Positions 1-5,094 are shown, numbered from the stretch's first letter. The stretch: DNA of 5,200 bases from Natrialbaceae archaeon (GCA_003552885.1 PUPA01000094.1:1-5200); one strand, 5' to 3'. Translations and numbers: made by a program. The notes: generated from the sequence alone by a model not told the origin.

Positions 1-449
1 GCGAACTTCAGCCCGTGGGGTTCGATCGTCCGATCGAGCTCGCCGAGGGTGATCCCGGTCTGGGCGCGCGCCCGCTTCCCGTCCGGATCGACCGCGAGCA
101 CGTCGGTCATGTGCCGGGTGAGATCGAGCACGATCGCCTCGTTGACCGCCTGGCCGGCGAGGCTCGTCCCACCGCCACGGGGGAGCACGGGAATCTCGTG
201 GTCGGCCGCATACCCCATCACGGCGGCGACGTCGTCGGTCGATTTCGGGAAGACGACGCCGATCGGCGTCACCTCGTAGGCGCTGGCGTCGGTCGCGTAC
301 AGCTGTTTCGAGTACTCGTCGAATCGGACGTCGCCGTCGACGAGGCGCTCCAGATCCGCAACGAGCCCGGGGTCGTCGGCGTCCCCGCCGGTGTAGTCGT
401 AGACGGCCCGGTCGTCGGTCGCTGGGTCGGGTGGTGTGTTCGTGGCCAT
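1..449 (-). CDS. FAD-linked oxidase (GlcD/D-lactate or D-2-hydroxyacid dehydrogenase type), N-terminal part
   Basis: This is the 5' part of a gene that leaves the window at its left edge; 149 codons from the ATG at 449-447 are visible. The translation carries the start of a PCMH-type FAD-binding domain. Residues about 45-70 read YSKQLYATDASAYE followed by VVFPKSTDDV, and the FAD pyrophosphate-binding loop PRGGGTSLAGQ lies at residues 90-100. The segment AQTGITLGELDRTI (129-142) is also typical of this fold. The family oxidises 2-hydroxy acids (D-lactate, glycolate, D-2-hydroxyglutarate) to 2-oxo acids, passing electrons to quinone or another carrier, usually at the membrane. The TDASAYE motif is most like the large YdiJ-type and haloarchaeal GlcD-GlcF/GlpC fusion proteins of about 950-1,000 residues, so a C-terminal iron-sulphur half is expected outside the window but is not seen. 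The gene is collinear with the CoA-transferase upstream, 159 bp away, and has its own TATA box. The substrate cannot be told from this part. Confidence 0.9.
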   Translation of the reverse strand, partial: MATNTPPDPATDDRAVYDYTGGDADDPGLVADLERLVDGDVRFDEYSKQLYATDASAYEVTPIGVVFPKSTDDVAAVMGYAADHEIPVLPRGGGTSLAGQAVNEAIVLDLTRHMTDVLAVDPDGKRARAQTGITLGELDRTIEPHGLKF

Positions 450-496
450 GGTTTCGGGCGGCCCGTCAACGTCCGTGTGACGGTGTCGCGTCGTCG

Positions 497-510
497 TTTT
501 AGGTTTTCGG
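497..510 (-). promoter_or_regulatory. Probable BRE/TATA promoter of the FAD-oxidase gene
   Basis: On the minus strand the sequence reads CCGAAAACCTAAAAC, a purine-rich BRE-like CGAAAA followed by the AT block CTAAAA (502-497). This is the only AT-rich block between the CoA-transferase stop and the ATG at 449. A start site about 27 bp downstream would fall near 473 and give a leader of about 24 nt. That leader shows no clear Shine-Dalgarno. The match to TTTAWA is partial, so the call is moderate. Confidence 0.45.
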
Positions 511-552
511 GCGGATGAGGATGAACGTTACGTCTCCGGCGACAGTCGGGTA

Positions 553-572
553 CTGCCGACGGCTGACGGCAG
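553..572. other. Hairpin downstream of the CoA-transferase gene (possible 3' end structure)
   Basis: CTGCCG (553-558) and CGGCAG (567-572) form a perfect 6-bp stem with an 8-nt loop. It begins 36 nt after the CoA-transferase stop codon (TGA, 611-609) in the direction of transcription. No T-run follows on the minus strand, so it is not a convincing terminator. It could simply be a 3' UTR structure, or chance in GC-rich DNA. Confidence 0.25.
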
Positions 573-608
573 GTGGCGACGACGGCTCGGCGACCGGGGA
601 CAGCCTCC

Positions 609-1862
609 TCAGCGGTCGGGGACGGCTCCCGCTTCCCGGAGCGCTTCGATCTCCGCCGGGCTCCGGCCGAGCCGTTCGAGGACCCACTCGGTGTCCTCGC
701 CCAGAAGCGGCGGAGCGGAGTCGAAACCACTCTCGGCGCGCTCGAAGTTCAGCGGGTGCTCGAGGACGGAGATCTCCCCGGCTGCCGGGTGTTCGAGGCT
801 GTCGACGACGCCTCTGGCCTCGACCTGCTCGTTTCCGAGGGCCTCCTCGACCCCGTAGACCGGACCGACCGGCAACCCGGCGTCCTCGGCCAGCAGCTCG
901 ACCCACTCGTCGGTCGGCCGCTCGGTGAACGTCTCGGCGAGTTCCGTCTCGAGCTCGTCCATGTGCTCGACGCGGTCGGCGTTCGACTCGAACCGGGGGT
1001 CGTCGGGCAGCTCCTCGCGACCGAGTTCCTCACAGAGGGCCGTCCAGAGCTTCTGGTTCGCACACGCGACGTTGAGGTAGCCGTCGGCGGTCGGGTAGCT
1101 CTGGTAGGGGGCGAGCACCGGATCTTTGGTCCCCATCCGCGTCGGCTCCTCGCCGAGGAACGCCTTCGCGGCCTGTTTGGTGAGCCACGGGAGGGCAGCG
1201 TCGAGCATCCCGAGCTCGACGCGGTCGCCCTCGCCGGTCAGCTCCCGGCGGTAGAGGGCGTTGAGGATGCCGAAGGCGGCCCACATCGCGGTGATGAGGT
1301 CGGTCTGTGGGAGCCCGACCTTCGCCGGGTCGCCGTCCTCCGAGCCGGTGACGGACATGATGCCACTCATCCCCTGGACCAGCAGGTCGTAGCCGGGCCG
1401 ATCGCTCCAGGGGCCGGTCTCGCCGAACGCGGAGATAGAACAGTAGACGAGTTCGGGGTTCTCCTCGCGGAGTTCCTCGTAGCCCAGCCCGAGACGCTCG
1501 GCGGTGCCGGGCCGGAAGTTCTCGACGAAGACGTCCGCCTCGGCGACCAGCTCCCGGCACAGCTCGAGACCCTCCTCGGTCTTTAAGTTCAACTCGACGC
1601 TCCGTTTGCCGTAGTTGACCGTCCAGAAGTACGGCGACTCGCCGTGGGGGGAAGCGGCCACCCCGGGGCCGTCGTACCCCTCCACGTCGACGAACGGTGG
1701 CCCCGAGTGGCGGCTGTCGTCGCCGGCCCCGGGCCGTTCGACTTTGATCACCTCCGCGCCCTGGTTGGCGAGCATCGTGGTCGCGAAGCCGCCGGTGACG
1801 AACGTCGTCAGGTCGACGACCGTGATCCCCTCGAGTACCGCCTCGGTCCGGTCTGCTTCCAT
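609..1862 (-). CDS. Class III (CaiB/BaiF/Frc family) CoA-transferase
   Basis: The 417-residue product has the usual length and motif order of family III CoA-transferases, cytosolic enzymes that move CoA between carboxylic acids through an aspartyl-CoA mixed anhydride. Visible motifs are GITVVDLTTF (12-21), MLANQGAEVIKVERPG (30-45), NYGKRSVELNL (83-93), VFVENFRPGTAERLGLGY (111-128), SISAFGETGPWSDRPGYD (142-159) and QTDLITAMWAAFGIL (186-200), where Asp188 is the expected catalytic aspartate. The C-terminal part has PYQSYPTADGYL (252-263), DPRFESNADR (288-297) and GLPVGPVYGVEEAL (329-342). No defect is seen, and the gene ends in TGA. The start is placed at the ATG at 1862 rather than the in-frame ATG at 1880, which would add six residues (MSKGRT), because a TATA box sits 27 bp upstream of 1862 and the family core begins soon after. 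The gene lies 38 bp from the transporter gene. The acid substrate is unknown; formyl-CoA:oxalate, succinyl-CoA:citramalate, mesaconate and glutarate transferases all belong to this family. Confidence 0.95.
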   Translation of the reverse strand: MEADRTEAVLEGITVVDLTTFVTGGFATTMLANQGAEVIKVERPGAGDDSRHSGPPFVDVEGYDGPGVAASPHGESPYFWTVNYGKRSVELNLKTEEGLELCRELVAEADVFVENFRPGTAERLGLGYEELREENPELVYCSISAFGETGPWSDRPGYDLLVQGMSGIMSVTGSEDGDPAKVGLPQTDLITAMWAAFGILNALYRRELTGEGDRVELGMLDAALPWLTKQAAKAFLGEEPTRMGTKDPVLAPYQSYPTADGYLNVACANQKLWTALCEELGREELPDDPRFESNADRVEHMDELETELAETFTERPTDEWVELLAEDAGLPVGPVYGVEEALGNEQVEARGVVDSLEHPAAGEISVLEHPLNFERAESGFDSAPPLLGEDTEWVLERLGRSPAEIEALREAGAVPDR

Positions 1863-1885
1863 GGTGCGGCCTTTCGACATGTGTC

Positions 1886-1900
1886 TATTAAACGTTCCCG
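1886..1900 (-). promoter_or_regulatory. BRE/TATA promoter of the CoA-transferase gene, placing a leaderless start
   Basis: On the minus strand CGGGAAC (1900-1894) is followed by TTTAATA (1892-1886). The TTTAAT core centres at 1889.5, about 27 bp upstream of the ATG at 1862, which is the standard TATA distance for an archaeal start site. A transcript starting at that ATG would be leaderless, the usual state in haloarchaea, and neither candidate ATG has a Shine-Dalgarno. The box lies just past the transporter stop codon (TAA, 1903-1901). Confidence 0.6.
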
Positions 1901-3106
1901 TTACGGCCGCAGCCGGTGGCTCACGAGCAGGGCGACGACGGAGGCGCCAGCCAGGAACGCGATCCCGGAGAGCACTGCGAGCAAGGCCGCGCTCGTGGCG
2001 TACGTCAACAGGCCACCGGCGATGGCGGCACCGACCGCACCGACCCCGAACATCCCGAGGTAGGCGTAGCCGTAGGAGAGGCCGTGAACGTCCTCTACGG
2101 CCTGTTCGGCGATCACCACCTGGTAGATCGGCGCCGTCGCGTACAGGAAAAAGCCGAGCGCGGCACAGATCATCAAGAAGGGGACGATCCCCAGTCCGGC
2201 CGAGGGAACGAACGCCAGCGCGAGCAGCCCGAGGGCGAGCAACACCGTGAGGAACGCGTACTCCGTCCTGACGTGGTCGGTCACCCGGCCGCCGACGTAC
2301 TGTCCGAGGATGCCGATCAGCAGGATGCCTGTGTAGACGTACTGGGCCGGCTCGGCCTCGACGCCGAAGACGACGTACGGCTCGAACAGCGGCAGATCCG
2401 CGAGCACGTCGGGCATGAACGTCAACATCCCCCGGTAGTAGGTGCCATAGAGCAAGATCGCGACGAACGCCAGCAGAAAGCCCGTGCTGAAAAGCAGCCG
2501 TGAGTCCTCGAGAAACGAGCGAAGCGGCGCCGATTCGCCGCCGTCGGTCGCGTGTACCTCGTCGAACTCGATCCGCGTGCCGATGAGCACGACCGCAATC
2601 GCGGGCACCGTCAGCGCGACGACGACGAGCCGCCAGTCGAACACGAGCAACAACAGTGCGGTGAACAACGGCCCCAGGGCGGTGCCGACGTTGCCCCCGA
2701 CGCCGTGGTAGGCGAAGACCGTCCCCCGCTCTTTCGCGCCCCGGCTGATCAACGACAGCCCCGCGGGGTGGTAGACGCTCGCCGCTGCCCCCCAGACGAC
2801 GATCGCGACCCCGAGGACGAACACGTTCGGTGCCAGCGCGAGCAGGAAGAAGCCTCCACCCATCCCGACGACCGACGCGACGATCAACGGCCTCGAACCC
2901 CACGTGTCGGCGAGCACGCCGGCCGGAATCGCCCCGAGGCCGATCAACCCGTAGCCGACGCTGACGACGAGCCCGAGCACGAACGGGGAGACGTCGAACA
3001 CGTCGAGCCAGATGACGATGAAAAGCGGAATGCTCAGCTCGTAGGTGTGGAAGATGCCGTGAGCGAGCATGGTAAAGCCCGTAATCGACCGGTCGTTGCC
3101 GTCCAT
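1901..3106 (-). CDS. MFS transporter with fosmidomycin-resistance-like (Fsr) motifs
   Basis: The 401-residue product is a membrane protein with about twelve hydrophobic helices (roughly 11-33, 41-63, 73-92, 95-113, 135-155, 158-176, 207-230, 255-272, 284-302, 305-323, 345-368, 371-396), split by an acidic cytoplasmic loop at about 177-205. MFS motif A is seen after helix 2 as GVLADTWGSRPLIV (63-76), with a weaker second-half copy GGRVTDHVR (272-280). The stretch WGAAASVYHPAGLSLISRG (105-123) and then GVGGNVGTALGP (135-146) match the signature of the Fsr-like MFS branch, which holds drug exporters and many carriers of unknown substrate. It does not resemble the oxalate/formate antiporter in any visible motif. 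The ATG at 3106 is supported by an 8-base Shine-Dalgarno. The gene lies between the ThDP enzyme and the CoA-transferase, so import of their substrate or export of a product is inferred only from context. Confidence 0.94.
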   Translation of the reverse strand: MDGNDRSITGFTMLAHGIFHTYELSIPLFIVIWLDVFDVSPFVLGLVVSVGYGLIGLGAIPAGVLADTWGSRPLIVASVVGMGGGFFLLALAPNVFVLGVAIVVWGAAASVYHPAGLSLISRGAKERGTVFAYHGVGGNVGTALGPLFTALLLLVFDWRLVVVALTVPAIAVVLIGTRIEFDEVHATDGGESAPLRSFLEDSRLLFSTGFLLAFVAILLYGTYYRGMLTFMPDVLADLPLFEPYVVFGVEAEPAQYVYTGILLIGILGQYVGGRVTDHVRTEYAFLTVLLALGLLALAFVPSAGLGIVPFLMICAALGFFLYATAPIYQVVIAEQAVEDVHGLSYGYAYLGMFGVGAVGAAIAGGLLTYATSAALLAVLSGIAFLAGASVVALLVSHRLRP

Positions 3107-3111
3107 CGACC

Positions 3112-3119
3112 GATCACCT
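3112..3119 (-). promoter_or_regulatory. Strong Shine-Dalgarno of the MFS gene
   Basis: AGGTGATC on the minus strand (3119-3112) is fully complementary to GATCACCT at the 3' end of archaeal 16S rRNA. It sits five bases from the ATG at 3106, or seven if counted from AGGTGA. This fixes the transporter start and shows that the gene is read from a leadered mRNA. The TGA inside it (3116-3114) is also the stop codon of a short upstream ORF, and its GATC can pair with an upstream CCGATC. Confidence 0.7.
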
Positions 3120-3197
3120 GCCCTCGCGCGATCGGCTCCAGTTCGATCCCGGGCGTCTCACGCCCGTCGTCGGCTGCCGGTTACGGGAGTCGCTCAT
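3114..3197 (-). CDS. Putative 27-codon Arg-rich upstream ORF/leader peptide of the MFS gene
   Basis: An ORF of 27 codons runs from the ATG at 3197 to the TGA at 3116-3114. The ATG lies about 28 bp downstream of the centre of a TTTAAG box, so the mRNA would begin at or next to it and the ORF would be leaderless. The stop codon is embedded in the Shine-Dalgarno of the transporter gene, whose ATG follows after seven bases in another frame, which is the geometry of translational coupling. The peptide begins MSDSRNRQP and ends SREGR. Seven of its 27 residues are Arg, written with all six Arg codons including AGA and AGG. This basic composition is unlike haloarchaeal cytosolic proteins, so a regulatory leader or a chance ORF is more likely than a functional protein. 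Confidence 0.35.
   Translation of the reverse strand: MSDSRNRQPTTGVRRPGSNWSRSREGR
3150..3166. other. Perfect 7-bp hairpin in the MFS leader
   Basis: CGGGCGT (3150-3156) and ACGCCCG (3160-3166) pair perfectly around a 3-nt loop. The structure lies inside the inferred transporter leader and inside the short upstream ORF, about 44 nt before the transporter ATG. A second possible pairing, CCGATC with GATCGG (3110-3115 and 3130-3135 on the plus strand), would cover part of the Shine-Dalgarno. A role in controlling translation is inference. Confidence 0.35.
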
Positions 3198-3222
3198 GTC
3201 AACTGACTGCTACCCGCGCGAA

Positions 3223-3230
3223 CTTAAACG
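3223..3230 (-). promoter_or_regulatory. Probable TATA box for the MFS transcript
   Basis: CGTTTAAG on the minus strand (3230-3223) is a close match to the haloarchaeal TTTAWA box and the only good one between the ThDP gene and the transporter. The predicted start site is near 3197-3199, at the ATG of the short upstream ORF, giving the transporter a leader of about 90 nt. The upstream sequence is not a strong BRE. Confidence 0.5.
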
Positions 3231-3274
3231 ATGCTGTTCGGATCGCCGAAACGGCCGGCCCTCCCGGGTGTTGG

Positions 3275-3291
3275 CGACGCCCCTCGCGTCG
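3275..3291. other. Inverted repeat between the ThDP and MFS genes
   Basis: CGACGC (3275-3280) and GCGTCG (3286-3291) form a 6-bp stem with a 5-nt loop (CCCTC). It lies 84 nt beyond the ThDP-enzyme stop codon and upstream of the transporter TATA box. It may be a 3' UTR structure or a protein site. It is short enough to be chance in this base composition. Confidence 0.2.
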
Positions 3292-3308
3292 GGACGAACC
3301 CGGATCAC

Positions 3309-3326
3309 GGATCGACCGCTCGATCC
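3309..3326. other. Perfect 7-bp palindromic hairpin downstream of the ThDP gene
   Basis: GGATCGA (3309-3315) and TCGATCC (3320-3326) pair perfectly around CCGC. The hairpin starts 48 nt past the TAG stop of the ThDP-enzyme gene (3377-3375), in the direction of its transcription, preceded by a G-run on that strand. No T-run follows it, so a standard archaeal T-rich terminator is not present. It could stabilise or process the mRNA 3' end, or be a binding site for a dimeric regulator of the transporter promoter about 80 bp further on. Confidence 0.35.
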
Positions 3327-3374
3327 CCCCACGGACGCGGCGTCGGCCACCCGTCGAACGGGGCGTACGGGCGA

Positions 3375-4982
3375 CTACTCGAGATCCGGCCGGGAGAGTT
3401 CGGTCTCTTTGGCCGTGATAACCTCGAGCAACGCCGGCGTCCCCTCTTCGGTCTTCTCGATCGCGCGCTCGAGCGCCGGGGCGACCTCCGCGGGCGCTTC
3501 GACCCGCTCGCCGTAGCCGCCGAGTGCCGTCCCGACGTCGGCGAAGTCCCCCGAGAAGGGCGTATCGTAGGAGGCCATCTCGTAGTTGTTGAGGTGGATG
3601 GTGAGGATCGGGACGTCCTCGCGGACGGCGGTCTCGAAGTCGAGGCCGGTCATCCCGATCGCCCCGTCGCCCATGATGTTGATCACGAGCTTCTCCGGGT
3701 CGTACAGCTTCGCGCCGATCGCCAGCCCGAGCCCGTAGCCGAGCTGGGTCGTCTTCCCCCAGCCGATGTAGGTCATCGGCTCGGTGGTCTCGTAGAACGG
3801 CGCGAGGAAGTCACGTGGATTGCCGGCGTCGGCGGTGATGATCGTCTCGGCGGGGTCGACGACGTTCGTGATCTCGTGGATGACCCGGTAGGGGTTGATC
3901 GGCGTCTCCTCGGAGGTGAGCTTCGGCTCCCACTCGGCCAGCCAGTCGGCTTTCACCTCGGCGATCTCCTCTGTGACCTCGTCGAGGCGGCCCCGGGAGC
4001 CGTCGAGCCGGCTCTCGATCTCCGTGAGGACCGCCTCGAGGGTCAGCTTGGCGTCCCCGACGAGCGCGTGGTCGGCCTCGACGTCCTTGTCGACGTCCGT
4101 CGGGTCGAGCGTCGAGTGGACGATCGTCTTCCCCTCGGGGACGGTGATGCCGTAGGCCGTGTCGGTGAAGCTACAGCCGATCCCGAAGATGACGTCGGCT
4201 TCCCGGAGGAAGTGTGCGAGCTGACCCGGCTCGCTTTTCGAGCCCGCACCGAGCGAGAGCGGGTGGTCCTCGGGGAACGCGCTCTTGCCGTTGAGACTCG
4301 TCCCCACAGGCGCCTCGAGGCTCTCCGCCAGCTCCCGGAGTGGCTCCCAGGCTTTCGCGTAGTGGACGCCCTGGCCGGCGAAGATCACGGGGCGGTCGGC
4401 CTCGAGCAGGACGTCGACGACCCCCGGAACCGCCTCGGGATCGGGGCCGTGACGGCTCGCCGTCGACGGGGTGTACTCGAACTCCTCGACGTCCGCCCAG
4501 AAGACGTCTTTCGGCACTTCGACGACGGCCGGGCGGGGACGGCCGTTTCGGGCCGCGGAGAACGCCCGGCGGATCGTTTCCCCGACCGCGTCGGGGTCGG
4601 CCAGCTGCTCACAGGACTTGCTGACGTGTTGGTAGTTGAGAAGCGAGTTGTACTTCGGGTCGACGTCCGTCTTCGCGAGGTCGTAGCCGGCCGGGATGGC
4701 CACGAGCGGTGCGGACTCGCCGTACGCCTGGGCGATCGCGCCGATGGAGTTCTCGGTGCCCGGCCCGTGCTGGCAGGCGAAGGCGACGACGTCCTCACCC
4801 GAAGAGAGCCGGCCGATGGCGTCGGCCATGTGTGCGGCCGTCCGCTCCTGTCTGGTGACGATCGTGCGCAACCCCGCGTCCTCGGCGGCTCCCGTGTCGA
4901 AAAGCGGGTTGCTCGGGAACCCGAACAGATACTCGACGCCCTCAGCACGCAGCGCTTCCGCGATGGCTTGGTTTACGTTCAC
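3375..4982 (-). CDS. Thiamine-diphosphate-dependent enzyme, acetolactate synthase/2-oxoacid decarboxylase superfamily
   Basis: The 535-residue product has the three-domain layout of COG0028 enzymes. A PYR domain spans about 1-165, with FGFPSNPLFD (20-29) and the catalytic glutamate Glu46 in TRQERTAAHMADA; QHGPGTEN (71-78) follows. A central Rossmann-like domain spans about 185-325, with PVIFAGQGVHY (198-208). The PP domain spans about 370-520, with the ThDP/Mg motif GDGAIGMTG starting at Gly438 and closing with Asn465-Asn466. Relatives cleave or carboligate 2-oxo acids or 2-hydroxyacyl-CoAs in the cytosol. It is shorter than ilvB-type acetolactate synthases and no small subunit is adjacent, so branched-chain biosynthesis is unlikely. 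The Tyr-Glu pair and C-terminal lid of oxalyl-CoA decarboxylase are not apparent by eye. Bacterial homologues with the GFP-NP and TRQERTA motifs are mostly annotated only as ThDP-requiring proteins. The start is GTG (4982-4980); no ATG or GTG lies upstream in frame before the TATA box, and the next Met is residue 52. The gene ends in TAG. Confidence 0.94.
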   Translation of the reverse strand: MNVNQAIAEALRAEGVEYLFGFPSNPLFDTGAAEDAGLRTIVTRQERTAAHMADAIGRLSSGEDVVAFACQHGPGTENSIGAIAQAYGESAPLVAIPAGYDLAKTDVDPKYNSLLNYQHVSKSCEQLADPDAVGETIRRAFSAARNGRPRPAVVEVPKDVFWADVEEFEYTPSTASRHGPDPEAVPGVVDVLLEADRPVIFAGQGVHYAKAWEPLRELAESLEAPVGTSLNGKSAFPEDHPLSLGAGSKSEPGQLAHFLREADVIFGIGCSFTDTAYGITVPEGKTIVHSTLDPTDVDKDVEADHALVGDAKLTLEAVLTEIESRLDGSRGRLDEVTEEIAEVKADWLAEWEPKLTSEETPINPYRVIHEITNVVDPAETIITADAGNPRDFLAPFYETTEPMTYIGWGKTTQLGYGLGLAIGAKLYDPEKLVINIMGDGAIGMTGLDFETAVREDVPILTIHLNNYEMASYDTPFSGDFADVGTALGGYGERVEAPAEVAPALERAIEKTEEGTPALLEVITAKETELSRPDLE

Positions 4983-4985
4983 ACT

Positions 4986-4993
4986 GATCCCTC
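4986..4993 (-). promoter_or_regulatory. Shine-Dalgarno-like site of the ThDP gene
   Basis: GAGGGATC on the minus strand (4993-4986) precedes the GTG start. Its GAGG is seven bases from the start codon. It partly matches the archaeal GGAGGTGATC consensus and supports the GTG call. The inferred leader from the TATA box at 5025-5033 is about 18-20 nt and contains this site. Confidence 0.5.
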
Positions 4994-5001
4994 GAAGTGG
5001 T

Positions 5002-5010
5002 TGGTCGACC
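5002..5010 (-). repeat. Left copy of the GGTCGACCA inverted pair
   Basis: GGTCGACCA on the minus strand, containing the 8-bp palindrome GGTCGACC (5003-5010). It lies between the TATA box and the GTG start of the ThDP gene and would cover the predicted transcription start. The only other GGTCGACC seen in the window is at 5086-5093. Confidence 0.4.
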
Positions 5011-5024
5011 TGACCTCCGGGAAC

Positions 5025-5033
5025 TATAAATAT
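5025..5033. promoter_or_regulatory. TATA box in the divergent promoter region
   Basis: TATAAATAT on the plus strand and ATATTTATA on the minus strand form the most AT-rich block in the window. On the minus strand, TTTATA (5030-5025) places a start site near 5001 and a short leader for the ThDP gene. On the plus strand it is preceded by CGGGAAC (5018-5024), the same heptamer found before the CoA-transferase TATA box. It could therefore also drive the plus-strand gene with a start near 5056 and a leader of about 38 nt. Confidence 0.6.
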
Positions 5034-5059
5034 CTACCGTCACACCCGTCGGCGTTCGG

Positions 5060-5070
5060 AAGGATTCAAG
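5060..5070 (+). promoter_or_regulatory. Alternative weak TATA element for the plus-strand gene
   Basis: TTCAAG (5065-5070), preceded by the purine-rich AAGGA, centres about 27 bp upstream of the ATG at 5094. If used, it would make the plus-strand mRNA leaderless. It is a poor match to TTTAWA, so this competes with use of the stronger box at 5025-5033. Confidence 0.3.
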
Positions 5071-5085
5071 GGGCCCGGGGGCGAG

Positions 5086-5094
5086 GGTCGACCA
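5086..5094 (+). repeat. Right copy of the GGTCGACCA inverted pair
   Basis: GGTCGACCA on the plus strand, ending on the A of the ATG at 5094. It is the inverted partner of the copy at 5002-5010, with palindrome centres 83 bp apart, close to eight helical turns. Placement of both copies at initiation regions suggests operators, but GTCGAC is a common hexamer in haloarchaeal DNA. Confidence 0.4.

Noticed and set aside
573..1586. A 337-codon plus-strand ORF opposite the CoA-transferase.
   Set aside because: It mirrors the codon pattern of a well-supported gene on the other strand, and its translation has no recognisable domain. Antisense open frames are common in GC-rich haloarchaeal DNA.
609..1862. 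The CoA-transferase as the mesaconyl-CoA C1-C4 transferase of the haloarchaeal methylaspartate cycle.
   Set aside because: None of the usual neighbours (methylaspartate ammonia-lyase, glutamate mutase, mesaconyl-CoA hydratase, methylmalyl-CoA lyase) is in the window, and no residue pattern points to that substrate.
609..2903. A single 764-codon minus-strand reading frame joining the CoA-transferase to about 1 kb upstream.
   Set aside because: The upstream part runs out of frame through the MFS gene and encodes an Arg-rich sequence with no family motif. It is an open frame caused by high GC; the real gene starts at 1862 (or at most 1880).
3130..3160. A tRNA T-loop-like string (GTTCGATCC) on the plus strand, suggesting a tRNA or tRNA remnant.
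   Set aside because: The flanking T-stem has a mismatch and no matching acceptor stem, D-arm or anticodon arm can be laid out upstream. It reads better as the transporter leader on the other strand.
1916..3418. Plus-strand ORFs opposite the MFS gene (1916-2503 and 2552-3418), rich in Gln, Glu, Asp, Arg and His.
   Set aside because: Their low-complexity polar composition is what the reverse complement of transmembrane codons gives. No start signals or family motifs support them.
3196..3516. A 106-codon plus-strand ORF spanning the ThDP-MFS gap.
   Set aside because: Nearly half of it is antisense to the C-terminus of the ThDP enzyme, it lacks a promoter or ribosome-binding site, and its Cys- and Arg-rich product has no known motif.
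609..4982. A bona fide oxalate-degradation operon (frc-oxlT-oxc).
   Set aside because: The gene classes fit in outline, but the ThDP enzyme lacks visible Oxc substrate residues and the C-terminal lid, and the carrier has Fsr-like rather than OxlT-like motifs. It is kept only as one possible analogy.
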